A stretch of DNA of 37,373 nucleotides from the NCBI GenBank assembly GCA_001873585.1, contig MNZL01000136.1:1-37373 (forward strand). Direction: 5' to 3'. This DNA comes from Rhodobacterales bacterium CG2_30_65_12. GTDB lineage: Bacteria > Pseudomonadota > Alphaproteobacteria > Rhodobacterales > Rhodobacteraceae. The notes beneath the pieces are model-generated. The model saw nothing but the letters and a program-made list of their open reading frames with translations, had not been told where the DNA came from and searched no databases. Of this stretch, positions 1 to 9,073 are shown piece after piece (position 1 is the stretch's first letter; the number at the start of each line of letters is the position of its first letter). The position numbers and the translations under genes are program-made.

Positions 1-651
1 ACGGTTTTGGTGCCGCTGGCGCGTGTGCATCACGGCTATGCCGCCTCGCCCCGCCGGGCCGCCGACCGCGCGCCGCGCGACCTCACCGAAATCGGCGCCT
101 CGACGGCGGTATTCCTGCGCAAGCACGCGCCCGGCACCGATATGCGCGCGGCGCTTCGCGCACTTCGGACGGCCCAGCGCAAGGCGCTTGTGCGCTACAT
201 GGTCGCAGGTGGCCTGGAGCCGGGCGACCTGGGGCGATTGCTGAAGGGTCTTGGTGCCGGTTTTGCCGACGGCCAGCGCCGGACGATCACGCCACGCGCG
301 CCGATCAGCGCCCCTGCCTTGCCATTCACGCCCTTCGCCCGGCCTGGCTTCACCGGCACTTCACGGCATCTGGCCGGCCGCCCCTGGCAACGAACCCGCT
401 TACGCCGTGAGGCCGCCAAGGCGGTGGCGTCGGGCGAGATTGTCACGGTTTTCCGCTTCAGCGCCAGCGCCCTGCCACACCGCGTGCGCTTTCACCCCGG
501 AGGCTGGTGGGAGCAGCGTGGCGGGCTGTTTGGCCCGGCAGAGCGGGATGAGCCTGCGTTTCGGTGGCACCGCTTCCAAGACCGGGTGCACAAAGAGTGG
601 TTACATGTGGCCAAGCTGCGCGAATGCTGGCCGGGTGAGGGGATTTCGTAA
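1..651 (+). CDS. 3' part of an unidentified gene (possible glycosyltransferase C-terminus)
   Basis: The reading frame is open from the first base and ends with TAA. The first possible start (TTG at base 7) has no visible ribosome binding site, so this is most likely the C-terminal part of a gene beginning outside the window. The visible 216 codons are rich in Arg and Ala. A stretch near the end (GGWWEQRGGLFGP, then FRWHRFQDRVHKEWLHVAKL) reads like a conserved tail. It precedes galU and three glycosyltransferases, so a glycosyltransferase-type function is conceivable, but no catalytic motif is visible here. The coding assignment is fairly safe; the function is not known. Confidence 0.55.
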   Translation, partial: TVLVPLARVHHGYAASPRRAADRAPRDLTEIGASTAVFLRKHAPGTDMRAALRALRTAQRKALVRYMVAGGLEPGDLGRLLKGLGAGFADGQRRTITPRAPISAPALPFTPFARPGFTGTSRHLAGRPWQRTRLRREAAKAVASGEIVTVFRFSASALPHRVRFHPGGWWEQRGGLFGPAERDEPAFRWHRFQDRVHKEWLHVAKLRECWPGEGIS

Positions 652-763
652 TGACTACAGGCCAGGATCGCGGTAGCGTTTCGGCACAACGAGAACCCGC
701 GCGAGAAACTCGTAACCGCCCGCCAATGTGGCGCAAAGAGCATGTGAGGACTATGTGAGTGAT

Positions 764-1657
764 ATGAGACGTAAGGTAACCAAGGCGATCTTTCCGGTCG
801 CCGGGCTGGGCACTCGTTTTCTGCCTGCCACCAAGTCGATCCCGAAGGAGATCATGACGCTGGTTGACCGGCCATTGATCCAATACGCGATCGACGAAGC
901 CCGCGCCGCCGGAATCAGGGAATTCATTTTCGTAACCTCGCGCGGCAAGGGCGCGCTCGAGGATTACTTCGATATCAATCCCTTGCTCGAAGCCTCCTTG
1001 CGCAAATCCGGCAAGGACGCTTTGCTTGAGATGCTGAAGTCAACCAACATGGAATCGGGCGCTATCGCCTATATCCGCCAGAACAAGGCGCTCGGCCTTG
1101 GCCACGCGGTCTGGTGCGCGCGCCGACTGATCGGCAACGAACCGTTCGCCGTGATCCTGCCCGACGACGTGATTGACGGTGAAAAACCGGTTCTGCAGCA
1201 GATGGTGGAAGCCTACCAGGAAACCGGCGGTGCGATGGTCGCGGCGATGGACGTGGCGCCCGAGAAGGCCTCGGCCTACGGCGTGCTCGACATCGAGGAA
1301 GACATGGGTGACTTGGTCAAGGTCAAAGGCATGGTGGAAAAACCCAAGGCCGAAGAGGCGCCTTCCAACCTCGCCGTGATCGGGCGCTATATCCTCACGC
1401 CGAGGGTGCTGGCCAATATTTCCAAGGTGAAAGGGGGCGTCGGCGGAGAGATCCAGCTCACTGACGCGATCGCCGAGGAGATCAAACAGGGGCGCGACGT
1501 TTACGGCTACCGCTTCCGCGGCCAGCGATTCGATTGCGGCTCGAAGGCCGGCTTCTTGCAGGCCACCGTGGCCTTCGCCCTGGCCCGCGACGATCTGCGC
1601 GACGAATTTGCTTGCTATCTCGAAGAGCTGATGTCGGTGCGCAAGGCGGTTGAGTAG
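764..1657 (+). CDS. galU: UTP-glucose-1-phosphate uridylyltransferase GalU
   Basis: This enzyme makes UDP-glucose from UTP and glucose-1-phosphate in the cytoplasm, the activated sugar for exopolysaccharide and LPS. The N-terminus has the nucleotidyltransferase signature (AGLGTRFLPATKSIPKE) followed by LVDRPLIQYAIDEARAAGI. Later come the GLGHAVWCAR segment, the DDVIDGEKP loop, EKP at the sugar site and FDCGSKAGFLQA near the end. The length of about 297 residues is usual. The ORF track start (GTG 728) is too early. I chose ATG 764 because homologues begin MxRKVTKAIFPVAG; GTG 755, five bases after GAGGA, is an alternative. It leads the downstream glycosyltransferase genes, with a gap of 6 bp to the next one. 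Confidence 0.95.
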   Translation: MRRKVTKAIFPVAGLGTRFLPATKSIPKEIMTLVDRPLIQYAIDEARAAGIREFIFVTSRGKGALEDYFDINPLLEASLRKSGKDALLEMLKSTNMESGAIAYIRQNKALGLGHAVWCARRLIGNEPFAVILPDDVIDGEKPVLQQMVEAYQETGGAMVAAMDVAPEKASAYGVLDIEEDMGDLVKVKGMVEKPKAEEAPSNLAVIGRYILTPRVLANISKVKGGVGGEIQLTDAIAEEIKQGRDVYGYRFRGQRFDCGSKAGFLQATVAFALARDDLRDEFACYLEELMSVRKAVE

Positions 1658-1663
1658 GTCGCC

Positions 1664-2917
1664 ATGGGCGAGGCGCTCGCCGTTGGGCCGCCGTCCGCCC
1701 GCCTGATTGATCTCACCCGGCTCGTCTCTCGGGTCGGGCGCGGGCAATGGACCGGGATCGACCGGGTGGAGGCCGCCTGGCTAGACCGGCTGCTCGATGA
1801 GCCGGTGCCGCTTTTTGCGCTGGTGCGCACCAACCTTGGCTTTGTCCTGCTCAACCGTGACGGCACACAAGCGCTGGCCGAGCGCCTGCACGGGCAGGTA
1901 GGCTGGGGCCCGGTCGGGGTGCTCGCCCAGCTTTCGCTGAAGGCAAGCCGCGATCGCCGCCGCGCATTGAGCGATCTGCGCAGGCTGGCGCTGGGCCGCA
2001 GCTCTGGCCGCCGGCTCGCGGCAATGCTCCGGCGCCACCTGCCCGCTGGCACTGCCTGGATCAACCTCGGCCATACAAACCTGGCCCGCCCGGTATTTGA
2101 AGCCGTGAAGGCCTTGCCTGGCGGGCGGGCGCATGTGCTTGTGCACGACGTGATCCCGCTGAAATTCTCCGCATGGCAAGACCCCAGGGTGCTCGCCACC
2201 TTCACCCAGTCGATGCAGAATATCTCAGACCTGGCCGATCTGGTGATCTACAATTCGCAGGCCACCCGTGCCGACGCTGCGGCGGCACTGCAGCGCTGCG
2301 GCCGAGAGCCGCCAATGATCGTGGCGCCGTTGGGGATTGCCCCGGCAAGGCCAGATGCGGCCGCCCTCGCGGCGGGCTTTCCGCCAGAGCGCGCCTATTT
2401 CGTTGCGCTTGGCACCATGCAACCGCACAAGAATACCGCGCTCCTGCTCGATATCTGGGCGCATTTCGCCCAGGCGCTGCCCGAAGACGATATCCCCGCC
2501 CTGCTCCTCATCGGCGCGCGCAGCCCGGTGAACCCGGCGTTTAACGCCCGGCTTGATGCGTCGCCGCTCCTCGACCGGCACATTTTTGAACTGTCCGGGC
2601 TTGGCGACGGTGCGGTAGCGGCGCTGGTGGCGGGCGCGCGGGCGCTCTTGATGCCGAGCCTTCATGAGGGTTTTGGCCTGCCACCGGGTGAGGCATTGGC
2701 GCTGGGAACGCCCGCATTGGTAAGCGATTTACCAGTTTTCCGAGAAACGCTTGGAAACAATCCCATTTACGTGAATGTCGACGACATGTATCTTTGGGCT
2801 GAGCAGATCCTTGATTTGTCTCGGGCAGAAAAAATCGTTCGGATGGCAGCGGACGGGGCGGCGCCAAAGCTTCCCACTTGGCAAGAGCATTTCAACCTTG
2901 TTTTAAAGGTGACGTGA
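1664..2917 (+). CDS. Glycosyltransferase family 4 (group 1)
   Basis: This is a predicted retaining GT-B glycosyltransferase acting on a cell-surface glycan from the cytoplasmic side. The 417 residues show the C-terminal GT4 Rossmann half: YFVALGTMQPHKNTALLLDIW near residue 245, then PSLHEGFGLPPGEALALGTP, containing the E-x7-E nucleotide-sugar motif, and SDLPVFRETLGNN. The N-terminal acceptor domain begins RLIDLTRLVSR and contains VLVHDVIPLKF. It starts 6 bp after galU, suggesting co-transcription and use of UDP-sugars. No membrane segment is evident. Donor and acceptor cannot be told from sequence. Confidence 0.88.
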   Translation: MGEALAVGPPSARLIDLTRLVSRVGRGQWTGIDRVEAAWLDRLLDEPVPLFALVRTNLGFVLLNRDGTQALAERLHGQVGWGPVGVLAQLSLKASRDRRRALSDLRRLALGRSSGRRLAAMLRRHLPAGTAWINLGHTNLARPVFEAVKALPGGRAHVLVHDVIPLKFSAWQDPRVLATFTQSMQNISDLADLVIYNSQATRADAAAALQRCGREPPMIVAPLGIAPARPDAAALAAGFPPERAYFVALGTMQPHKNTALLLDIWAHFAQALPEDDIPALLLIGARSPVNPAFNARLDASPLLDRHIFELSGLGDGAVAALVAGARALLMPSLHEGFGLPPGEALALGTPALVSDLPVFRETLGNNPIYVNVDDMYLWAEQILDLSRAEKIVRMAADGAAPKLPTWQEHFNLVLKVT

Positions 2918-2955
2918 TAGCCCAAACCACGCCTGCCTGGTGAAGAGGGACGGGG

Positions 2956-3966
2956 TTGAGTGTTGCACGGTCATATCGGCTACGCTGGGAGCGCAAGCGC
3001 TGGCGGGTCCGGGCGCTGCGCAAGCGCCGGGAGCTGGGCTTGGTCGTTGACCGAACGGCAACAATAAAGCCCGACGATATTCTCGTTCTCTCCACCCTGC
3101 GCAATGAGCGTGTGCGGCTGCCCTACTTTCTGCGCTACTATCGCAATCTCGGTGTTCGCCATTTTCTCATCGTCGACAATGCCAGCGATGATGGCTCGCG
3201 CGAATACCTCGCTGCGCAGGATGATGTTTCGCTCTGGACCGCATCGGCGAGCTACAAGCGTGCCCGCTTTGGCATTGACTGGATGAACTGGATCGCCCGA
3301 AAGCATGCCCACGGCCACTGGACGCTGACCGTCGATCCGGACGAATTTTTCGTCTACCCGTTTGCCGATACCCGCAATCTGCGCGCGCTCACCGATTGGC
3401 TGGATGCTTCTTCGATCCGCTCGTTCGGCGCCATGCTGCTCGACATGTATCCCAAGGGCACGCTTGACGCCCAAGCCTACCGCGAAGGGCAAGACCCGTT
3501 CGAGATCGCCGGCTGGTTCGACTCAGGCAATTACATGATTACCAGAAACAAGGTGTTCGGAAACCTTTGGATTCAGGGCGGCCCACGCGCCCGCGCCTTT
3601 TTCGCCGATAACCCGGCGCGCGCGCCGGCGCTCAACAAGATTCCGTTGGTGAAGTGGCACCGCGCCTATGCCTACATAAGCTCCACGCACACCCTGCTGC
3701 CGCGCGGGCTGAACCTCGTCTATGACGAGTGGGGCGGCGAGAAGGCCAGCGGTGTGCTGCTTCACGCGAAGTTTCTCGATACCTTCGCGCACAAGGCCGA
3801 GGAGGAGCTCGCGCGCAAGCAGCACTACGCGGCAAGCCACGAATACAAGGCCTACGCCGCCAAGCTCGCCGACAATCCCGACCTCTGGTGCAAGTGGTCG
3901 GAAAAATACATCAACTGGCGCCAGCTCGAAATTCTCGGCCTCATGTCGAAGGGTAACTGGGCATGA
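2956..3966 (+). CDS. Glycosyltransferase family 2 (Glyco_tranf_2_4 type)
   Basis: This is a predicted GT-A inverting glycosyltransferase of 336 residues. The segment ILVLSTLRNERVRLPYFLRYY leads into LIVDNASDDGSREYL, a typical GT2 nucleotide-binding region, and TVDPDEFFVYP carries the acidic metal-binding DxD-like motif. The start is a TTG five bases after AAGAGGGA; no ATG fits better, so the exact N-terminus is moderately uncertain. The first 35 residues are strongly basic. The stop overlaps the next start by four bases (ATGA), indicating translational coupling to the GT14 gene. Confidence 0.85.
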   Translation: MSVARSYRLRWERKRWRVRALRKRRELGLVVDRTATIKPDDILVLSTLRNERVRLPYFLRYYRNLGVRHFLIVDNASDDGSREYLAAQDDVSLWTASASYKRARFGIDWMNWIARKHAHGHWTLTVDPDEFFVYPFADTRNLRALTDWLDASSIRSFGAMLLDMYPKGTLDAQAYREGQDPFEIAGWFDSGNYMITRNKVFGNLWIQGGPRARAFFADNPARAPALNKIPLVKWHRAYAYISSTHTLLPRGLNLVYDEWGGEKASGVLLHAKFLDTFAHKAEEELARKQHYAASHEYKAYAAKLADNPDLWCKWSEKYINWRQLEILGLMSKGNWA

Positions 3967-5660
3967 GCGTGGGTTTCGTGATGATCGTGCACACCGCGCT
4001 GGAGCGCGCCGAGCAGGTGGCGCGGCATTGGGCCAAGCACGATTGCCCGGTGGTGATCCATGTTGACCGCAAGGTGAAACGGCGCGATTTCAACGATTTC
4101 GTCGCCCAGCTCGCCGACCTTGGCAACGTGAAATTCAGCCAGCGCTTTTCCTGCGAATGGGGCACATGGTCGCTCGTCGAGGCGAGCCAGGCGGCGTCGG
4201 AGTTGCTGCTCAAGGAGTTTCCCGAGGTCCGGCACGTCTACCTCGCGTCGGGATCCTGCCTGCCGCTTCGGCCGGTGCAGGAGCTGAAGGATTACCTTGC
4301 CGAGCGGCCGATGACCAATTTCATCGAAAGCGTCACAACCGAAGATGTGCCGTGGACGGTGGGCGGCCTTGACGAAGAGCGCTTTTCACTGCGTTTTCCG
4401 TTCTCGTGGAAGCGCCGCCGCAGGCTGTTTGATTGGTATGTCGCTTTTCAGCGCCGCTGGAAGATCAAGCGCAAGATCCCCGACAGGCTGGTGCCGCACC
4501 TCGGCAGCCAATGGTGGTGCCTCACCCGCCAGACCCTGACCGCGATCCTCGAAGATCCCGACAGGCCGACCTACGACAGGTATTTTTCGCGTGTATGGAT
4601 TCCCGACGAGAGCTATTATCAAACACTGGTGCGGCTCTATTCGACCAATATCGAAAGCCGCTCGCTTACCCTCTCCAAGTTTGATTTCCAGGGCAAGCCG
4701 CATATTTTCTACGACGATCACATGCAGCTTCTGCGCCGTTCCGATTGCTTCGTGGCGCGCAAGATCTGGCCGCATGCGGAAAAGCTCTACTCTGGCTTTT
4801 TGTCTGATGATGCCTCGATCTTCACCGGCGCCGAGCCGAACCCAGCCAAGATCGACCGGATTTTTTCCAAGGCGGTCGAGCGGCGCACCAAGGGCCGACC
4901 GGGGCTTTACATGCAAAGCCGTTTCCCCAACGAAGGCTGGGAGAACGGGATGACAGGCGCGCCCTACGCGGTGTTTGAGGGGTTCTCGGAATTGTTCGAG
5001 GATTTCGAGGATTGGCTGGCGCGGGCGGTGGGTGCACGGGTGCACGGGCATCTGTTTGCCCCCGACGGGGTGGCGTATGCCGGGGGGCAGAAGGTGTTTG
5101 CCGGAGCACTTGGCGACAGCGTTGACGTGCGCGATTACAACCCCCGGGCGTTCCTGACCAACCTGATCTGGAACACCCGCGGCGAGCGCCAGTGCTTCCA
5201 GTTCGGCCCGCGCGACAACCAGGACATTTCCTGGGACATTGCCAAAGACGCCAACGCGACGATCTCGGTGATCTCCGGCGCCTGGGCGGTGCCGCTGTTC
5301 TACTCCAACGCCAATTTTTCGGAAATCCGCAAGGAGGCGGCGCGCCTGCAGCGGATCGAGGCCAAACACCTTGACGCGCTGCGCTCGTTCTACGCCAAGG
5401 CGCGGGTGCGGATCTGGACCCTTGCAGACTTCGTTGAAAACCCGATGGAACCGCTGCAAACGATCATTGACGAGCTTGGAGTGCGCCCCAGCCACCGGCT
5501 AACGGAGGCGCCGCGGATGGTTTCGCTGGAAGGGTTTGGCCAGTTCTTGCAGAACCTGAAAAACCAGGGGATGCAGCCGCACCTGATGGGCGATTTTCCG
5601 GTGTCAAACACGCTGAACCAGCCCGGGAAAAGAACCCGCAAACCTTATCTCGTGAAGTGA
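3963..5660 (+). CDS. GT14-type beta-1,6-N-acetylglucosaminyltransferase-like protein with a C-terminal DUF5928-type domain
   Basis: Residues 1-270 resemble the core-2/I-branching enzyme fold (GT14). It starts GFVMIVHTALERAEQVARHW, then VIHVDRKV, CEWGTWSLVEA, YLASGSCLPLRP, GSQWWCLTR and WIPDESYYQTLV. The remaining 290 residues form a second domain containing FAPDGVAYAGGQKVFAGALGD and NLIWNTRGERQCFQFGP. I associate this domain with a family found mainly in Rhodobacterales (DUF5927/5928), whose role is unknown. The gene overlaps the upstream GT2 by 4 bp and is followed 10 bp later by a sulfotransferase gene, which suggests that a sulfated surface polysaccharide is assembled here. Sugar specificity is not visible. 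Confidence 0.85.
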   Translation: MSVGFVMIVHTALERAEQVARHWAKHDCPVVIHVDRKVKRRDFNDFVAQLADLGNVKFSQRFSCEWGTWSLVEASQAASELLLKEFPEVRHVYLASGSCLPLRPVQELKDYLAERPMTNFIESVTTEDVPWTVGGLDEERFSLRFPFSWKRRRRLFDWYVAFQRRWKIKRKIPDRLVPHLGSQWWCLTRQTLTAILEDPDRPTYDRYFSRVWIPDESYYQTLVRLYSTNIESRSLTLSKFDFQGKPHIFYDDHMQLLRRSDCFVARKIWPHAEKLYSGFLSDDASIFTGAEPNPAKIDRIFSKAVERRTKGRPGLYMQSRFPNEGWENGMTGAPYAVFEGFSELFEDFEDWLARAVGARVHGHLFAPDGVAYAGGQKVFAGALGDSVDVRDYNPRAFLTNLIWNTRGERQCFQFGPRDNQDISWDIAKDANATISVISGAWAVPLFYSNANFSEIRKEAARLQRIEAKHLDALRSFYAKARVRIWTLADFVENPMEPLQTIIDELGVRPSHRLTEAPRMVSLEGFGQFLQNLKNQGMQPHLMGDFPVSNTLNQPGKRTRKPYLVK

Positions 5661-5670
5661 GCCCGCGCCC

Positions 5671-7110
5671 ATGCCCCGCCCCTTCGACTACTTCGTGATC
5701 TTTGCCGAGATGCGCACAGGATCGAATTTTCTCGAATCGAACCTTGATCAGTTTCCGGGCCTGAAAACCTATGGCGAGGCCTTCAACCCGTGGTTCATCG
5801 TCAACCAGAAGCAGACAGAACTGTTTGGCGTGACGGTCGATCAACGCAATGCAGACCCGCTCCTGCTGATCGAGCGGATGAAGGACAACACCGACGGCAT
5901 TCCCGGCTTTCGGTTCTTCCACGATCACGACGCGCGGGTGTTCGAGGCGGTGATCGACGATCCGCGCTGCGCCAAGATCGTGCTCACCCGCAACTTCATT
6001 GATGCCTACGTCTCGCGCAAGATCGCGTGGGAAACCGACCAATGGCAGCTCAACGATATCCATGATGTGATCAAGAAGCGGGCGCGGTTCGTGCCAGAGG
6101 AATTCGCCAAGCTGTATTTTCGGATCACCGCGTTTCAACAGAAAGTGCTCAGGCGGCTGCAGGCAAGTGGCCAGGCGGCCTATTACATCGACTATGACGA
6201 TATCCGCGATTTGGGGGTGATCAACGGGCTGGCGCGCTACCTCGGCGAGACGACCGAGATCAGCCGATTTTCCGACACGTTCAAAAAGCAGAACCCCGAG
6301 GCGCTCGAAGACAAGGTGCTGAATTACCCGGTGCTCGAAAAGACGATCCGCGAGTTCAACGCGTACGATTTCAGCGGCATTCCCAATTTCGAGCCGCGCC
6401 GCGCGGCGGTGGTGCCAAGCTGGGTGGCGGCGGCGCAAACGCCCCTGATGTTTCTGCCGATCGCAGGCGCGCCTGTGGAGGAGATTCGCACATGGCTGGC
6501 AGCGATTGATGGGGTCAGCGAGGCCGAGCTGATCACCGGGCTCACCCAGAGAGACCTGCGCAAGTGGAAGCGTGAGCATCCCGGCCACCGCAGCTTTACC
6601 GTGCTGCGCCACCCGGCGGCGCGGGCTCATGCCGCTTTCTGCCGCCACTTTCTCAACGACGGGCCGGAAGCGTTTCACGAGCTCAGGCGGGCGCTGCGCC
6701 AGCATTACCACGTGCCGCTGCCCGAAGAGCCTGTGCCCGGCGCGGACTGGGACAAAGAAGCGCACCGGGCGGCCTTTCTCGCTTTCCTCGATTTCATCAA
6801 GCTCAATCACGAGGGCCAGACGACCGTCCGGGTCGATCCGTCCTGGGCCAGCCAGGGGGCGGTGATTCAGGGGTTTTCCACTGTGCTCACGCCCGATCAC
6901 ATGCTGCGCGAGAACAATCTGGCGGAGGGGCTGGCGTTTCTCGGACTCGAGGCCGCCTTCGTTCCGCCGCCGTTCGGCCCGACGCGCGAAGACCATCCGT
7001 TTGCCCTGGCCGATATCTACGACCGCAAGATCGAGAAGGCGGTGCGTGCGGCCTACCAGCGCGATTACATGCTGTTCGGATTCAAGCCGTGGAAAAAAGA
7101 CCAGGGCTGA
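5671..7110 (+). CDS. Sulfotransferase with two sulfotransferase-like halves
   Basis: This is predicted to move sulfuryl groups from PAPS to a carbohydrate acceptor. The N-terminal half carries a 5'-phosphosulfate loop (AEMRTGSNFLESNL, residues 8-22) and a 3'-phosphate-binding segment (IVLTRNFIDAYVSRKIAW, near residue 105). The second half, from about residue 235, looks like another sulfotransferase-type domain: FTVLRHPAARAHAAFCRHF near 307 and RAAYQRDYMLFGF at the end. It shows no recognisable 5'-phosphosulfate loop, so it may be a degenerate partner domain. At 479 residues it is longer than single-domain enzymes. It is the last gene of the glycan block and converges on ptsN, 15 bp away. Confidence 0.82.
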   Translation: MPRPFDYFVIFAEMRTGSNFLESNLDQFPGLKTYGEAFNPWFIVNQKQTELFGVTVDQRNADPLLLIERMKDNTDGIPGFRFFHDHDARVFEAVIDDPRCAKIVLTRNFIDAYVSRKIAWETDQWQLNDIHDVIKKRARFVPEEFAKLYFRITAFQQKVLRRLQASGQAAYYIDYDDIRDLGVINGLARYLGETTEISRFSDTFKKQNPEALEDKVLNYPVLEKTIREFNAYDFSGIPNFEPRRAAVVPSWVAAAQTPLMFLPIAGAPVEEIRTWLAAIDGVSEAELITGLTQRDLRKWKREHPGHRSFTVLRHPAARAHAAFCRHFLNDGPEAFHELRRALRQHYHVPLPEEPVPGADWDKEAHRAAFLAFLDFIKLNHEGQTTVRVDPSWASQGAVIQGFSTVLTPDHMLRENNLAEGLAFLGLEAAFVPPPFGPTREDHPFALADIYDRKIEKAVRAAYQRDYMLFGFKPWKKDQG

Positions 7111-7125
7111 GGCGCGGCCCGGGCC

Positions 7126-7590
7126 TCAGGCCGCCCGCGTGGCCTGCGATTCGGTCAGGATCGTGTGCAGCGTGTCGGGGTCTTCATTCGCGCGCAGCTT
7201 GGCGCAGACATTTGCATCGCGCATCGTGCGCGATACCAGCGCAAGCGCCTTGAGGTGATCCACGCCGGTCCCTTCGGGCGCGAACAGCGCAAAAACAAGA
7301 TCGACGGGCTGGCGATCGACCGCATCGAAATCCACCGGTTTTTCGATCCTCACGAAGGCCCCGACCACGCAATCGAGCCCCTTGATGCGCGCGTGCGGCA
7401 GCGCCACCCCGTGGCCCACACCGGTGGGCCCGAGGGTTTCGCGCTCCTGCAACGCGGCAAAGGCGGTGCTGGAATCGAGCCCATAAACGGAGCCGACAAT
7501 ATCGCTCACGTCCTGAAACAGGCGTTTCTTGCTTGAAACATTGGCCAACACCTTGACGGCGGCGGGCCGGAGAATGCTTGAAAGTTTCAT
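7126..7590 (-). CDS. ptsN: PTS IIA-like nitrogen-regulatory protein PtsN
   Basis: This is the EIIA(Ntr) phosphocarrier of the nitrogen-related PTS, a cytoplasmic signalling protein rather than a sugar transporter. The 154 residues have the phosphorylatable histidine in GVGHGVALPHARIKG (His66). Flanking blocks are typical, with TAFAALQERETLGPTGVG before it and PVDLVFALFAPEG after it. It lies 38 bp downstream of hpf on the same strand, the classical hpf-ptsN pairing of proteobacteria, but the preceding gene here is rnd rather than rpoN. The ATG at 7590 is the clear start. Confidence 0.93.
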   Translation of the reverse strand: MKLSSILRPAAVKVLANVSSKKRLFQDVSDIVGSVYGLDSSTAFAALQERETLGPTGVGHGVALPHARIKGLDCVVGAFVRIEKPVDFDAVDRQPVDLVFALFAPEGTGVDHLKALALVSRTMRDANVCAKLRANEDPDTLHTILTESQATRAA

Positions 7591-7628
7591 CGTCCCTACT
7601 TGCTTTCCGGCCCACTCAGGCTTTTGTT

Positions 7629-8204
7629 TCAGGCCGTATGGCCGGGGTCGATCCAGCCGATGTTGCCATCTCTGCGGCGGTAGACGACGTTGACCCCGCC
7701 CGATTTTTCGTTGCGGAAGACGAGCACCGGCGCATCGACAAGCTCCATCTGCATCACCGCTTCACCAACCGAGATCGTGGGAACCCGCGTTTCCATCTCG
7801 GCGATGATGATCGGCTGCAATGTCTCCGGCTCGGCGTGGTCAGCCTCATCCTCTGCGGCGAGGATATATGAGGCACCGCCCAATGTTTCAACCGGGTTCG
7901 GGCGGTCCTTGTGGTGATCTTTCAACCGGCGCTTGTAACGGCGCAGCTGTTTGTCCAGTTTCTCGGCGCATTCGTCGAACGCGGCATAGATCTCGGTGGC
8001 ACTGGCGCTGGCCTGCGCCGTCAGGCCGGTCGAAAGGTGCACCACCGTCTCGCACACGAATACATGGGCGTTCTTCGAGAACACCACCTGGGCATCGGTT
8101 GGCCGCTGCGAGTATTTCTCCATGACGGTGCCCAGTTCGTTTTTCACATGGGTCTGAAGGGCTTCGCCGATGTCGATTTGCTTGCCGCTGATCTGGTACT
8201 TCAT
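7629..8204 (-). CDS. hpf: Long ribosome hibernation promoting factor
   Basis: This protein binds the 30S subunit in stationary phase and promotes 100S ribosome dimers. It is the long form: an N-terminal RaiA-like domain (MKYQISGKQIDIGEALQTHV, then FDECAEKLDKQLRRYKRRLKDH, to about residue 105), a linker, and a C-terminal dimerisation domain (VGEAVMQMELVDAPVLVFRN). Length 191 residues is normal for alphaproteobacterial long HPF. The start is set by GGAGG four bases before ATG. It is probably co-transcribed with ptsN. Confidence 0.93.
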   Translation of the reverse strand: MKYQISGKQIDIGEALQTHVKNELGTVMEKYSQRPTDAQVVFSKNAHVFVCETVVHLSTGLTAQASASATEIYAAFDECAEKLDKQLRRYKRRLKDHHKDRPNPVETLGGASYILAAEDEADHAEPETLQPIIIAEMETRVPTISVGEAVMQMELVDAPVLVFRNEKSGGVNVVYRRRDGNIGWIDPGHTA

Positions 8205-8404
8205 CCTACCTCCTCACTTTCGGAATTGTCCCGGCGGCGTGGCGCGCACCTGCGCCCACGGTGAGGCCGGGGATGGTCTCTTGGTTTCGTGTTGTTGATG
8301 CTTGCGTTTGAGCAGTCGCCGGACTCTGGGGGGCGAATGTGGTGCTTTGGCCGACTAGGCCACTGCACGAACGGGCAGAGCGAAGGTCGTGCATGTTCAA
8401 ATTC

Positions 8405-8433
8405 ATTTGGCGACGCGGGGGCCTCGATGTCAA
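8405..8433 (-). promoter_or_regulatory. Candidate promoter for hpf-ptsN
   Basis: On the minus strand a perfect -35 hexamer TTGACA is followed after 17 bases by CCAAAT, a weak -10. It sits about 200 bp upstream of the hpf start, in the 257-bp gap between rnd and hpf. The -35 is convincing and the -10 is poor, as is common in this group, so this remains a candidate only. Confidence 0.3.
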
Positions 8434-8449
8434 CTGAAATGGAGCGACA

Positions 8450-8462
8450 AACCGTTTCGGTT
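8450..8462 (-). terminator. Short hairpin at the rnd stop codon
   Basis: AACCG-AAA-CGGTT forms a 5-bp stem starting at the last base of the rnd stop codon and is followed by TTGTC. It is short and has no long T-run, so it is at best a weak terminator. Confidence 0.25.
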
Positions 8463-9073
8463 CAGTGCGCAAAGATGTCGATCTCGGGCCAACCCATGAG
8501 ATCGAGCTGCGCCCGCGTCGGCAGAAAGGCAAACGCCGCCTCCGCCACCTGCGTGCGGCCCTCTCGGGCGAGTCGCGCATCGAGTTGCTCTTTCAGCCGG
8601 TGCAGATACAGCACGTCTGAAGCGGCATAGTCGAGCTGCGCTGGGCTGAGCTCTTCGCTGCCCCAGTCTGATTGCTGCTGCTGCTTGGAAACATCGACGC
8701 GCAGAAGTTCTTCAAGCAGAACCTTCAGGCCGTGGCGGTCGGTGTAGGTGCGCACCAGTTTCGAGGCGATCTTGGTGCAATAGACCGGCTGCGTGAGCAC
8801 CCCGAAAGCGTTCAGCAGCGCGGCGATATCGAATCGGCCAAAATGGAACAGCTTCAGCGTATTCGGGTCGGTGAGCATCTTCACAAGATTCGGTGCTTCC
8901 GTCTGGCCCTTCTCGATCTGCACGATGTGGGCATTGCCGTCGCCACCCGAGAGCTGCACCACGCAAAGCCGGTCTCGGTGCGGGTTGAGCCCCATGGTCT
9001 CGGTGTCGATCGCCACAATCGGGCCGAGGGCAAGCCCGTCGGGCAGATCGCGCTTGTAGAGGTGGTTGGCCAT
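8462..9073 (-). CDS. rnd: Ribonuclease D, exonuclease domain only
   Basis: This is a DEDDy 3'-5' exoribonuclease involved in tRNA 3' processing. All four acidic residues and the tyrosine are visible: Asp23 and Glu25 in AIDTETMGL, Asp82 in FHFGRFDIAALL, and Tyr149 and Asp153 in YAASDVLYLHRL. At 203 residues it lacks the C-terminal HRDC domains of E. coli RNase D; such short forms are common in alphaproteobacteria. It has its own transcription context, separated from mrp by a 165-bp gap with a strong hairpin. Confidence 0.92.
   Translation of the reverse strand: MANHLYKRDLPDGLALGPIVAIDTETMGLNPHRDRLCVVQLSGGDGNAHIVQIEKGQTEAPNLVKMLTDPNTLKLFHFGRFDIAALLNAFGVLTQPVYCTKIASKLVRTYTDRHGLKVLLEELLRVDVSKQQQQSDWGSEELSPAQLDYAASDVLYLHRLKEQLDARLAREGRTQVAEAAFAFLPTRAQLDLMGWPEIDIFAH

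Noticed and set aside
7111-7140. Terminator between the sulfotransferase and ptsN genes
   Set aside because: GCGGCC...GGCCGC can pair, but it overlaps the ptsN 3' end and has no T-run; not distinguishable from GC-rich coding sequence.
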